A stretch of 64,000 bases of DNA from Lineus longissimus (taxonomy: Eukaryota > Nemertea > Pilidiophora > Heteronemertea > Lineidae): contig NC_088311.1 in the NCBI RefSeq assembly GCF_910592395.1, positions 994,501 through 1,058,500 on the forward strand. Direction: 5' to 3'. The notes beneath the pieces were generated by a model. That model was not told the origin of the DNA. It was given only the letters and a program-made list of their open reading frames with translations, and did not search any database. The position numbers and the translations under genes were made by a program. This document shows, piece by piece, positions 53,440-62,545 of the stretch (its first letter is position 1; the number at the start of each line of letters is the position of its first letter).

Positions 53440-54205
53440 CCCCAGCAGTTTAAATGTCCTAGGAATGTATTAGCGTCTTTTTCTCGCGCGGAGTTGCATT
53501 GGACACTCTGTCGTATGTCACATCCTTCGAAGTACAAGGGACACACGATCTGCACCCTCGCGAGACGAGTTGCCCATACCAGGTAATGCCAAATCAGTTG
53601 TCTCGTATCGGTTACCCCCAAGACTAACACTGGAGGAACAGGGTTGTCCGCTTCACTGCCCATACTGCTGTAGGGACGCTCACAGCAGTTTGAAAGTCCT
53701 GTGAATGTATTAGTGTCTTTTTGTCTCAAGGAGCTGCATTGGACACTGTGAGGTGTCACATCCTTCGAACTAAAGGGACACAGCTCATGTGCCCTTATCA
53801 AACAGCACTTCAGGTTAATAGCTCAGTTAGTTGTCTCGTATCAGGTACCACCCAAGAAGTACTCGAGTAGTGTTTGAGGAGATGATATGAATAAACACCA
53901 GCAAATGCTTCGTCTTCAGGTGACGATTGCGGTTTACCAGTTACTCTAAGCACGGGTTACTCTGGGCAGAGATGGGGTGTCAGTGTCTCTCTCAAGAGCG
54001 TACAGCGGACTGTCTGCAGGATGTCTCATCCAATACTAAAGAGACAGGGTTTTTAGCACCTCTGCAGGGATAACATTTCATCATAAGGATAGGATACAAC
54101 ACAAGTTTGAATGTCCTGGAATAATTCGCGTCTCTCTATACGAGACTAAATCGGACGCTCTGTAATGTCACATCCTTCGAACTCCAGGGACACATAGATA
54201 CACAC
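53440..54205. repeat. long degenerate repeat, 3-4 copies
   Basis: Segments containing TGTAGGGA...CAGCAGTTT(A/G)AA...GTCCT, then GCGTCT(T), then GCATTGGACACT, then TGTCACATCCTTCGAA occur near 53440-53530, 53670-53770 and 54100-54185, with a weaker copy near 53960-54050. Copies 1 and 2 are about 238 bases apart. Confidence 0.7.
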
Positions 54206-54249
54206 ATTGAGCGACAGTTATTAAAACACACATTGAACGCCAGTTATTT

Positions 54250-54660
54250 TTAATAATCTCACTTTTCGAGAGTGTCCCCCACGCTGAGAGACCGAAGGAC
54301 AAGAGACAAAGGCTGATAATGTGTTATTACGGATTGAAACGGGATGCAAATTAAGTTACGGTACAGACTCTGAGCTATTTCGTCCCTGTCCGCAGGCGTG
54401 ACGTATTTTGACGAGGAAGGTGCATTTGGTGTCGTTTGGTAAGCGCATAAATCTAACTTTTCGAGAGTGTCCCCCACGCTGAGAGACCGAAGGACATGAG
54501 ACAAAGCCTGATGACATGGCAACTTTTATTGGGCAAGTATATAACATATAGGCTACATGTACTACAAAACTTAGAATTAGTGGCCGGCATGCGGAATCAG
54601 AAAAAAGGAGTGGTCAGCACACTTATTGACCGAAGGACAACAGACGAAGGTTATGATATG
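54250..54660. repeat. 204-bp-spaced direct repeat
   Basis: CTTTTCGAGAGTGTCCCCCA and the following 35 bases (54262-54316) recur at 54458-54512. A shorter third match (GACCGAAGGACAACAGACGAA) lies near 54628. It seems to continue the repetitive block that begins at 53.4 kb. Confidence 0.7.
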
Positions 54661-54835
54661 ACAACATTTATTTGGCAAGTACATACAGTCATATGAATAA
54701 TGCAAAACTTGGAATACAATAACACAACGTTGATACTGCTGACGCCGCTTGAGCCGCTTGAGCAAGCGTGTCAAGGGATCAGATGTTGGGTCAGTGCGGG
54801 ATGGAGGGTGGTGCACTGTGAGTGTCGATAAGGAT

Positions 54836-54854
54836 GGGGGGGGGGGGGGGGGGG
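54836..54854. repeat. 19-base G run
   Basis: Nineteen consecutive G form a potential G-quadruplex. It is the longest homopolymer in the window and also a likely sequencing-error spot. Confidence 0.9.
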
Positions 54855-54859
54855 CAAAT

Positions 54860-56490
54860 GATAATAGCATAATGACAATTGAACAATGTACAAGTCATAA
54901 GTAACCGTGCCCGCTTTCAAGGTGGCAAGAACTGATTGCTGACCAAAACAATGACATATCCTGTTAACACCAATGGAGCATTCTCTTGTACTGTATTTTA
55001 GCCCAAAACCGCCCAATCAAAACGGTGCAGAGACTCGACTGACGTTTAATGTCTTCAAGAGGAAATTGCTCTCAAAACTGATATGGGCCTATAGTATAAA
55101 TAATATCCTACCTAAAATATAGGCCTTCTGTTAAATTAGGCCTGCCTTAAGAAAAAAGGAAGAAAACCTACAACCAATTCCTCTTGAAAACAATTATGTC
55201 AATAAGGCTCATCCATGCATCATTTGAGTAAAACAATGTAGAAACACATTTTTGCTGTGATCAAGAAATAGCTCCATTGTTGTAATGTTGCACTTCTTGT
55301 GCTGTGAAATAGCTCAGATATACGGTAAATGGATTGCCACATTGAAAACGGAACAAGAAATAGCAATATTCTGGATCAGCGAGTACATACATGAAGTGCT
55401 ATTGATTTCAGGAATAAGCACACATTTTGCAAGGTTCACTTTTAACAGAGAGTAACAATGTTTGCTGTTTAATTTTCAGGGTCGAAAACAGGCGAGTGTC
55501 AACCCATTCTGAGCCAACAGCATGAATTACAACAAGAAAAAGGGTCAATTCCGTTGGGAAATGCTGTTCCCTGATCATGGCTCTTGACTATTGGTCTGGA
55601 ATAGAAAGGGAAGATTTGTATACCAAGAAACATTGAAATATACAATTTAAGAAATTGAAGTATTTGATCATTTTTTCATGACGTTTTTTTTTAAATCATG
55701 GCACTAATAAGATGAATAAATTAAATTGAATTGCGAGGCAATGGTGGTAAACCTGCCTCGGGTTTGTCCCAATATCAGTCACATGATGACGGACCTAAGC
55801 CTCATTTCATCAACTGTAGCCATGCTTATCTCATTTACCTCAATTGTGTTCCACAAATCTGGCATCCTAAATATTTATCTCTCAGAAGTGGCCTCGATCG
55901 CGTTGGCTCGATTCTTGGGACGGGAGAGCGAAATCACAGGAGATGGAGCAATCCACCTGAAAAAATTGGAGACAATTCGAATGCTGCTTCAGTGAACAAT
56001 GGGCGATCTGTTCAGGAGACGTCTTTCAAATCGCCCATTGTTTCATAAACGAGACCTGGACAGACAGTTCCAGCTACTCTTCGCAGATTTCCTTCTTCCA
56101 ATGCATACATCGCGTTTTGTCTCGACCACACTTGCACAGCTATTTACTTTAAGGTCACGTGCAGGTCTTATTGGTAATTGCTGGGGTGAAACATGGTACT
56201 GCGGGACAGACTTACATGTCCACAAAACGCAATGTCACTGCTGGACTGATTTACAAGTCCACAAAACGCAGAATCGGACATGGACATCATTACCCCAGCA
56301 AGAACCCAATGTAACCCCACAAATAGGGCCGTTTATAATGTTTAAGACACGTTTATACAATAACAACGCTGAAGCTATTGCCTGCAGTGACCTTGCTAAT
56401 GATTTTTATGTGGGAGGGGCCAGGGACCGCGACTATTGATAAAGTCCTCACGATATTATATTCGTCAACAATGGGGCACAGACTTTCAGA
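54860..56490. other. no gene recognised
   Basis: Three overlapping open frames (55726-55995, 55731-56048, 55999-56439, plus) compete in different frames, have no domain signature, and lack matching splice sites. Near 56205-56270 the motif GTCCACAAAACGCA is repeated about 43 bases apart. A 13-bp hairpin is listed separately. Confidence 0.35.
55995..56042. repeat. 13-bp perfect inverted repeat, 22-base loop
   Basis: AACAATGGGCGAT (55995-56007) and ATCGCCCATTGTT (56030-56042) are exact complements. A stem of this length could be an RNA hairpin or a small palindromic insertion. No T-run or promoter box adjoins it. Confidence 0.75.
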
Positions 56491-56495
56491 TATTT

Positions 56496-56766
56496 TCGTG
56501 ACTGACCTATATTACCAGTACAGTCCAATATATATTTCTTTTTTTTGACTGACCTCTATTACCAGTACAGTCCAATATCATTCTATTCTTCGTGACTGAC
56601 CTATATTACCAGTACAGTCCAATACATATTTCATTTTTCGTGACTGACCTATATTACCAGTACAGTCCAATATATAGTCTATTCTTCGTGACTGACCTAT
56701 ATTACCAGTACAGTCCAATATATATTTTATTTTTCGTGACTGACCTATATTACCAGTACAGTCCAA
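56496..56766. repeat. 47-48 bp tandem repeat, 6 copies
   Basis: GACTGACCT(A/C)TATTACCAGT starts at 56500, 56547, 56594, 56642, 56690 and 56738. The conserved half runs CGTGACTGACC to AGTACAGTCCAAT. The A/T-rich linker (TATATATTTTATTTTT types) varies in sequence. Frames through the array are artefacts. Confidence 0.93.
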
Positions 56767-57336
56767 AGATACTATTTAGTCTGTATATTATTCTAGGGCT
56801 GGGGTGGGGGATGGGGAAACTCTCCAGTGACAAACTTTTTGATTGTCATTCTGGTAAAAAAAACACGTCCAAAGGGGAAATTTATTCTCATAACTTTTTA
56901 CAATGCTTGAAAAAAAACTTTTAAAATGTTCATGTGGCGAGTCGCCACATGTACCGACTATACCTGTGGATCTAAATATATATATCATCATTGAAATCCT
57001 CAGAGAAATTAAACCAAGACAAAAAAGGGTTCCATGCCCTTGGTTTCCATGTACCGCGAACGATGCTAACGATAGGATTTAGCTGACAGGATTTGGCCAC
57101 ATGAACCCCTCCGTGTCCAGAAGACGCGGGGGTCGTCAGATCAATTTGAAACCGCCATGGACATCACTTCTTCCCCCTCACAAGTCGGTCGCGATGACCT
57201 CCATGTGCAAACCATTTTGGCTGTGGATGCTCCTGGTAACCCATGTCGCCTAACCAGACATAGCGCGCTGCCTGACTAGAAGTTACCGCCTCTGAGACCC
57301 AGGGTTGAGACACTGGGGTCTGCCCCCAGCTGACAG

Positions 57337-57627
57337 GTGGATGGAGATCCATATCATAGAGCATACCAACCGTACATAACCGGCTGGACTGGTACACCCT
57401 ATCAGGCTCAGACTCCCCAACGAAGTCTATTGAGCGCAGCCGCAGCGCCAGTTAATATGGATGGATTTACGTCGTCAAATAACTGTCGACCTGATGAGCA
57501 TTCGTTCACGGCACATAGAGTTTATCGGGGTTGGGGGCGAAGAGACAAGACCAGGAACTCCTATGGGGTCGCGGGCGCAATGCAACCCGAGGAACGAGAT
57601 GCACCCAAAGTACAAACTCGAAAATAA
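57337..57627 (+). CDS. uncertain ORF in a GC-rich block
   Basis: Ninety-six codons are open from an ATG that follows an acceptor-like CCCCAGCTGACAG (to 57334). The opposite strand is also open for about 93 codons across 57164-57440, which weakens the case for either. The product has no recognised domain and is Tyr/Arg-rich (for example PYHRAYQPYITGWTGTPYQ). It lies just downstream of the candidate minus-strand exon at 57633-57842. It may be chance in a GC-rich segment, UTR, or an exon of an unknown gene. Confidence 0.15.
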   Translation: MDGDPYHRAYQPYITGWTGTPYQAQTPQRSLLSAAAAPVNMDGFTSSNNCRPDEHSFTAHRVYRGWGRRDKTRNSYGVAGAMQPEERDAPKVQTRK

Positions 57628-57632
57628 CTGGC

Positions 57633-57842
57633 TCATCCTTCGCCATAGGTGTCAAGTATGTACCACTTATACAGACAGGCGTCATTAACGTTGGGTAACA
57701 CCTCACAAGGAGCAATACCAAGCATTTTCAAGACCTCATATTTAGCGAAAAGGTGTGACAACAATGATAATATATCAGATCCAATACCAGTCCCTTGACC
57801 AAACCCAACCATTTCTTGAAAGTTCAAAGGACGTCGGGGCTT
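57633..57842 (-). CDS. candidate last exon of an unrecognised gene
   Basis: A strong acceptor (TACTTTTTCTTTCAG) is followed in phase 0 by 69 codons and TGA. The product begins KPRRPLNFQEM and contains GFGQGTGIGSD, SHLFAKYEVLKMLGIAP and NDACLYKWYILDTYGEG. Composition and codon choice look like real protein (balanced hydrophobic and charged residues, a helix-like middle), but I recognise no family. It may end the gene that starts at 60432 on the same strand, with fold-back elements 2 and 3 in its introns. That link is inference: at least one connecting exon is missing. Confidence 0.4.
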   Translation of the reverse strand, partial: KPRRPLNFQEMVGFGQGTGIGSDILSLLSHLFAKYEVLKMLGIAPCEVLPNVNDACLYKWYILDTYGEG

Positions 57843-57900
57843 CTGAAAGAAAAAGTATTGGCCATGACAGCTCGGTAGATAGATCGAAGTGATAGATGGG

Positions 57901-58619
57901 CTAACTGTCTATCTGAAAAGGGCGGGTAGCGAATTTTTTTTCCTGAACCTTTTGGGCACTATAGTGTACATTTGTACAGGGACTTTCAGCCAATCAGATT
58001 TCGACAAATACATGACGTCAGAAGTCTTAGAAACTTTAAAGCAGTTGGTAGAGCGCTCGTCAAAAATGGCAGAATACGATGTTCGATCCAAAGGTCGCGA
58101 GTTCGAATCCGGTTGTGGACAACATTTTTCTTTTTCTTTTTTACTCTTTAGATTTTATTTTTATAACGCCTTTCTTTTCCCTGGTTATTCAGATGTTAGA
58201 TATTTGAGTTATTTCTGCTGCCTGCAACATACCTACAGAAAGGACAATAACAATAGCCCATCTCCAAGATCCAAGGGATAGTCCTTCAGATATCATATAG
58301 AGCATGAATATACAATGAGACTTGTCTCATGTGAATGGTCTAGTAGGAATATGTTTCTCTGCAATGAGACTTGTCTTTCGATACTGCCTCGTGTGTATGG
58401 TCTTCCTCCAGTGTATTTTTATACTGTATGCCTCAAATTTGATTAACAAGCACAAAACAATACAAGCTTACTTCTAAGTTTCATGATGACGCCTCGATGA
58501 CGACACAGATTTATCGGATTCTGATTGGCTGAGAACCTGTGTACAAATGTACAGTGTACTGCCCGAAAGATTCAGGAAAAAATTCGCGGGCGGGCGATTA
58601 AGCAGGCGCATACAGTTAG
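57901..58619. mobile_element. fold-back element 2 with tRNA-like module
   Basis: The long imperfect terminal inverted repeats are 57901-58019 and 58490-58619. Shared order in both arms: CTAACTGT, GGGCGGG, GCGAATTTTTT, TCCTGAA, GGGCA, GTGTACATTTGTACA, TTCTCAGCCAATCAGA-like, and a TGACG motif. About 470 bp lies between them. It holds an A-box-like AGTTGGTAGAGCG (58043) and a B-box GAGTTCGAATCC (58099-58110) followed by T-runs (TTTTTCTTTTTCTTTTTT). No transposase is present. Each arm carries a CCAAT box, and the left arm carries TGACGTCA, so the element may import promoter motifs. Confidence 0.72.
58030..58145 (+). repeat. tRNA-derived SINE-like module in element 2
   Basis: The A-box (58043-58055) and B-box (58099-58110) are about 45 bases apart, at tRNA-like spacing, and TTTTT begins about 17 bases after the B-box. 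That is the arrangement of a Pol III unit with terminator. The cloverleaf is incomplete, so it is tRNA-derived and not a working tRNA gene. Confidence 0.55.
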
Positions 58620-58639
58620 ATATTAAAATGGCAACAAAA

Positions 58640-58890
58640 TGGCCGAAATTTATCTTCCCACACCATCTTTATAAGAGCTATAGGTAAAACTCAATGGTGA
58701 CCAGATTATTACTGCTCCCGAAAGAAATTTTAAGTAGCCCAAGTCTTTTGTTGGCTGCTGCTTTGCTGCGACTTTCAGCAGCCTCCTACGACGGCACAAG
58801 GATATCATTGAAAGACACCACGTGACCGCAGGGCCAATGCATTGGTGTCATTATTCACATTTATCATCTTCGTGACCACGCCAAAACATA
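58640..58890. other. spacer between two fold-back elements
   Basis: A plus-strand ATGG at 58628 opens MATKWPKFIFPHHLYKSY up to an AG|GTAAAA donor-like site, just outside element 2. No second exon or homology supports it, so it is not called as a gene. Confidence 0.3.
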
Positions 58891-59174
58891 CTTAAAGGTG
58901 ACATGCATGCATAAAAACCCCAAACGACCAAGTTAGAAAACACAAACGCCCGACCAACAAACGACAAACTGCACCTGAAACATGATAGACGACCAGCGAC
59001 AGGTCTCACTTGACTGCACAAACACAAGTTCATTGACGAGACAGGTCACAGAGAAAGAAAAAAAGAAAAAATATTCCTCGAGCGGGTTCGAACTCGGAAC
59101 CCTCGCCACTTCATCCTTTCCGTCTTTTCTAATTTTGTCGTTAGGGTTTTTATGCATGCATGTCAGCTTTAAAG
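58891..59174. mobile_element. fold-back element 3 (TTAAAGG palindromic MITE)
   Basis: The inverted repeats of about 50 bp (58891-58940 and 59125-59174) share CTT(T)AAAG, TGACATGCATGCATAAAAAC, AACGAC and TTAGAAAA. Weaker pairing extends outwards (CACGCC at about 58877 against GGGCGTGG at about 59185). In between, on minus, is a B-box-like GAGTTCGAACCC (59097-59084) followed by ATTTTTTCTTTTTTTC. The right flank (GGGCGTGGGATTTACCTGG; GAAGTCACGGTTCTACTGGAAG) resembles the right arm and flank of element 1, suggesting a shared family. Confidence 0.72.
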
Positions 59175-59494
59175 GGACAACCTGGGCGTGGGATTTACCT
59201 GGCCAGGAGGATAATACCTCTGCTTGTCACCATGCGCCGCCACTTATCTCAAATAACGATTTTCGCCAGTGTGCGAGGCAGTTTTGGACATGACCCGTGA
59301 AATTCAGGCAGGCCTAAGGTTACACCCAGTTTTTGTGCACTGTTTATTGCAGTTCAATGATGTATTTCAATTTTCCTGTTTGGACTGAGAAGTCACGGTT
59401 CTACTGGAAGCCATTTTTGTAGGAAAAACCACCATATCTCATGCCACAGTTGTCCTTTTAATACCACTGAATACAAGAGGGGGTAGGCATATCA

Positions 59495-59706
59495 CTAAAC
59501 CATTGTCATTTCATAACACAGGCCTGGGAACAACTGGCAGGGTTTATTAAAGCTCTGAAGTTGGCAGCACAGAGGTGAAATGAGACGATTGGTAATTTCT
59601 GTCATGTCTTCATGTAAATGTCTCTGAACTACTTCGACTGTATGTTTTATCATTCTGATCCGGTCAAGGTCCTCATCATACATATCACATGTCACAGTAT
59701 CAAGGG
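59495..59706 (-). CDS. possible exon of an unrecognised gene
   Basis: After an acceptor-like TCTCTGAACCAATCAG, a frame runs about 70 codons to TAG (…CDMYDEDLDRIRMIKHTVEV, QRHLHEDMTEI). It is acidic and helix-like and contains no known domain. Its phase does not match the exon at 60175-60254, so a direct splice is excluded. An AATAAA lies within its 3' part on the minus strand. It may be an exon of the same unknown gene, an unrelated one, or chance. Confidence 0.22.
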
Positions 59707-59709
59707 CTG

Positions 59710-59784
59710 ATTGGTTCAGAGATAGAATGTGTTATGAGCACGTGACACATTGTACCAAGTACGTGGCGTGTGACGTCATAAAAC
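59710..59784 (+). promoter_or_regulatory. promoter-like motif cluster
   Basis: An inverted CCAAT box (ATTGG 59710-59714), an E-box CACGTG (59739-59744) and a perfect cAMP-response element TGACGTCA (59771-59778) lie within 75 bases. They immediately precede an ATGG at 59785. The clustering looks like an animal core promoter, but a transcript is not demonstrated. Confidence 0.3.
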
Positions 59785-59847
59785 ATGGCAGACATGACCG
59801 ATCGTCTCATTTTCTTGCTGCCAGAACGATATAGTACCATAGATAGG
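59785..59847 (+). CDS. weak candidate first exon
   Basis: The frame from the ATG at 59785 encodes MADMTDRLIFLLPERYSTID and reaches a possible phase-0 donor AGG|GTATGG. A second possible donor is AAG|GTCAGC at about 59876. The frame otherwise runs straight into the hAT-like MITE at 59912. Support is only the promoter-like cluster and the ATGG start. The bases around GACCGATCGTCTCATTT also match, in inverted orientation, part of the frame at 59573-59600. Low confidence. Confidence 0.15.
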
Positions 59848-59911
59848 GTATGGGCTACAGTGTCCTCCTTTCAAAGGTCAGCTGAGCCGAGTGTGGAATT
59901 ATTCAGAACAG

Positions 59912-60099
59912 CAGTGGCGGATTTAGGGGTACCGCATGAGTCATCCATCTTTGATATTTTTAGGGCACCTCTCCTCAAGAACCCTCCCCCTCATTTTCAG
60001 GATTGCACCTTTTGCTCTATCATGAGTTCTCATTGGTGGGGCAGCGCCCCCCCCCCCCCCCACCCCTTCTTCTTTCCCAAAGTTCTGGATCCGCCACTG
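59912..60099. mobile_element. hAT-like MITE
   Basis: The termini are CAGTGGCGGATTTAG at the left and the inverted CTGGATCCGCCACTG at the right, a CAGTGGCGGAT inverted repeat typical of non-autonomous hAT elements. The flanking 8-mers are CAGAACAG (59904-59911) and CTGCAGAG (60100-60107). They match at 5 of 8 positions, fitting a decayed 8-bp target duplication. The interior is non-coding, is CT-rich towards the right end, and includes a 15-C run (60047-60061). Confidence 0.75.
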
Positions 60100-60174
60100 C
60101 TGCAGAGATGAGAAGTTTCAAAAGAATACATGTATGTGCGATAAAGGAAGTTTCGATAGAGAAAAATAACTCAC

Positions 60175-60432
60175 CACGTGGTGTTCATGTCGTATCTTGT
60201 GATAAACCGGTTGGGCAGCATTGGGTGTGCTAGACAGGACAACGTGTCTGGCGTCTGCAAGAAATGAAAATGAAAAGATAAGATAAGATTGTACATTGTA
60301 TCAGACAATAGTCGCAAAATTTGGGGAGAAAAAGTTGTGGAGAAATCAGGCTGAACTCACCAATATTGAACCAGTGCTTCGACCAGGCGTCGACACAACT
60401 GAACGCTTGTGTTCCCAAAACCGGTGTGTCAT
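60175..60432 (-). CDS. two candidate 5' exons of an unrecognised gene
   Basis: Exon 1 (60432-60361) starts at ATG and encodes 24 residues (MTHRFWEHKRSVV, then STPGRSTGSIL) to a GTGAGT donor in phase 0. Exon 2 (60254-60175) follows TTCATTTCTTGCAG and encodes 26 residues (TPDTLSCLAHPMLPNRFITR, then YDMNTT) to a second GTGAGT donor in phase 2. Both introns have good consensus and the join keeps one open frame of 50 residues, which is unlikely by chance. I recognise no family. The small basic, Pro/Ser-rich start gives no location signal. The next exon must lie left of 60175; the exon at 57633-57842 could be its end. Confidence 0.45.
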
Positions 60433-60500
60433 ACCAAGAGCACAGTCAAATTCAACGGCTCGTATTGAGTAGGTTACGTCAGAGAGGTTACCAAACCACT
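60433..60500 (-). promoter_or_regulatory. possible promoter with CRE-like site
   Basis: A CRE-like TGACGTAA (minus; plus coordinates 60474-60481) lies about 45 bases upstream of the ATG at 60432. No TATA box is seen. It supports a transcription start close to the first candidate exon. Confidence 0.25.
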
Positions 60501-60509
60501 CATCTATTC

Positions 60510-62470
60510 AAATTGTGATTTTCAATCGAATTCATTGACCCATACACGAAAATGCTCACGATTTAAAGCTGATTGGTCAAATACTGAGGTCACGGTCGGG
60601 TGATAAGGAGTCGGACAACAAGTGACATAACTTCGCGGAAACTTGGCTTTTGTGGTATTTTCAAACGAGTCTACGTGACGTAACATGATTGTTGAGATTT
60701 ATAACCAGTAGTATTCACACATGGCAAAACATTTTTAATTCAAGTTCAAGTTTTTTAACTCCCTATATATTATTTCCTAGCTAATCCCATTGTTTAGCCC
60801 GATAATCCCGCTAATTAGCATTCAGGGGCCTGGAGAAGGCTAGCGCCATCGATCGATGCTTGCGCTATCTAAAGTTTCCAAAGTGAATGCATGAGGACAA
60901 TCCATTTGTGTCGTATATCACTGGAAACGCCCGATTCCCCTGATTCTGCAGGATGTTAAATCGGGCATTTTATTTCTTTAAATAAATCATAAGCGTCGCA
61001 TTTGCTCCTAGCTCTGTTCACCATCCCAAATGGCAATATTGCCAATTGGGCCGGACAATCACGACAAACCCCAAATGTTATACATTTCGTCCTGAATAAT
61101 TCTAAGACAAAGAAAACGTCCCCTTCTTCTCAATTTACGTACTTTACTTCAAAAAAATCAGTTTTAACACTGTTGCACAAATATAGAGTGGTCTTAAAGT
61201 TCCATTTGGATAGAGATTTGACGGACTGATTTGGAAATTCATTCCAACCATGCAACTGTTTCAGAAATGAGAAAAAGCTCCTGGGTGTCATGACATGCAT
61301 GGTGTGTCTTGCCTCTGCATTTTTGTACTCAGGCATGTCAGAGGGTTTTCAACTTTCATATCATTGAAGAAATAATTCATTCCAATCCACAAGTATATCA
61401 ATCACATCCCCCCAATGTACTGACTAAAACCTGTCACTTTGAGAGAACGGGGGAGGGGGTTTGGGGGACTCATCCCCCAATGTACTGGCTATATATGTCA
61501 GAGGTTTGGGGGGGCTCCCCCATGTCAAACAGTTGTGTGAGTTCACTAGAGATTGCTCTTTACATATTACGACTTGGTATAACTCCGGCGGCTGCGTACA
61601 CTGAGCACTTAGTTGTCCTTTCGTGTTGCAGGTTGTGATGTTGTCCTGACTTTGACCTAGAAATGTCATCGACCTTGTGCCCACTGTACAGACCAGGCAG
61701 CGATAATGGTCATTGCAATGTTCATCAGATAGAAAACATTCCAGGATAATGTCTCCTGGTGGTTATGGGCTTCATTAGTTGTTAGATTGTGTCAACTGTC
61801 CATGGTTCATTCCCCAGCAGTAACTATCCACAGAACTAAAAGGTTTGAGAATGTCTTGACATACACTACAAGTTTTATTCTGCTGTACTAAGGCGATTTT
61901 CCAAACACGATGGATAAGTGAGTTGTACCAACCATGCCTCCTGATTTTGTCTTCGTGGAACAACCACGGCCAAAGTGGAGGTAGTACGAAAGTTTACCAT
62001 AAAAATAAGAAATAAAAACAAATTCCAAGTCGTTCGACGATCGGAATCACACCCGACCCCGTTATTTCCCAAGTTTGTCTTGATTAAGAGTCGATAATCT
62101 GTTATAAAGGTAGATGGAGTGCTGAAATACTTGATGCAGATCCCAGTGATATATAACATGCCAGTTTATAAAGTGTTTTGATACCAAGGTGTGCGTAGGC
62201 CTAGGGCAGGCTATCAGTATCGAACATTCAACATCGATGCAGAAGTGTGTAAAATTTGTGTGTTCTGCGTCTTCACTGCAAATGTTTTCGATGATTTCAT
62301 TCCTGTGTACAATAGTCTGTCTTCTGTTACAGACATAACATTCTAGTGGCTAGATTGCATGCGCTATAATTGTCTTTTATCTTTTGTATTCATACAATTA
62401 TGTTGTCGAACAAGGATGTCGATCACCACGTCCCATTTTGTTTGTTGTTCTTTTCGCTGTGTGGCCTTGA
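60510..62470. other. no gene recognised
   Basis: No exon, RNA gene or clear transposon was seen. A G-rich segment at 61440-61525 has GGGGGAGGGGGTTTGGGGG and CTCCCCC blocks resembling the C-rich block at 52180-52320. Confidence 0.4.
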
Positions 62471-62479
62471 GGAGCGATT

Positions 62480-62545
62480 TTGATTGGCTGACTGGTTGGC
62501 GTGGCTGATGACGTATTGGAGGTGCGGTCATTCCCAGCCAATTAC
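62480..62545 (+). promoter_or_regulatory. candidate promoter of the dehydratase-like gene
   Basis: It has three CCAAT-type motifs (ATTGG 62483-62487 and 62515-62519; CCAAT 62538-62542) and a TGACGTA (62509-62515) within 60 bases. It lies about 480 bases upstream of the acceptor that precedes the first coding exon, fitting a separate 5' UTR exon. No donor of good quality was identified. Confidence 0.35.

Noticed and set aside
55726-56439. Three overlapping plus-strand frames, the longest 146 codons
   Set aside because: They are in competing frames without domains, and part of the length comes from a hairpin and a small direct repeat.
60175-60254. Alternative frame of candidate exon 2 (ARHVVLSSTPNAAQPVYHK)
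   Set aside because: It reads well on its own but would need exon 1 in a frame with stops just upstream and no ATG. The frame starting at the ATG at 60432 joins cleanly.
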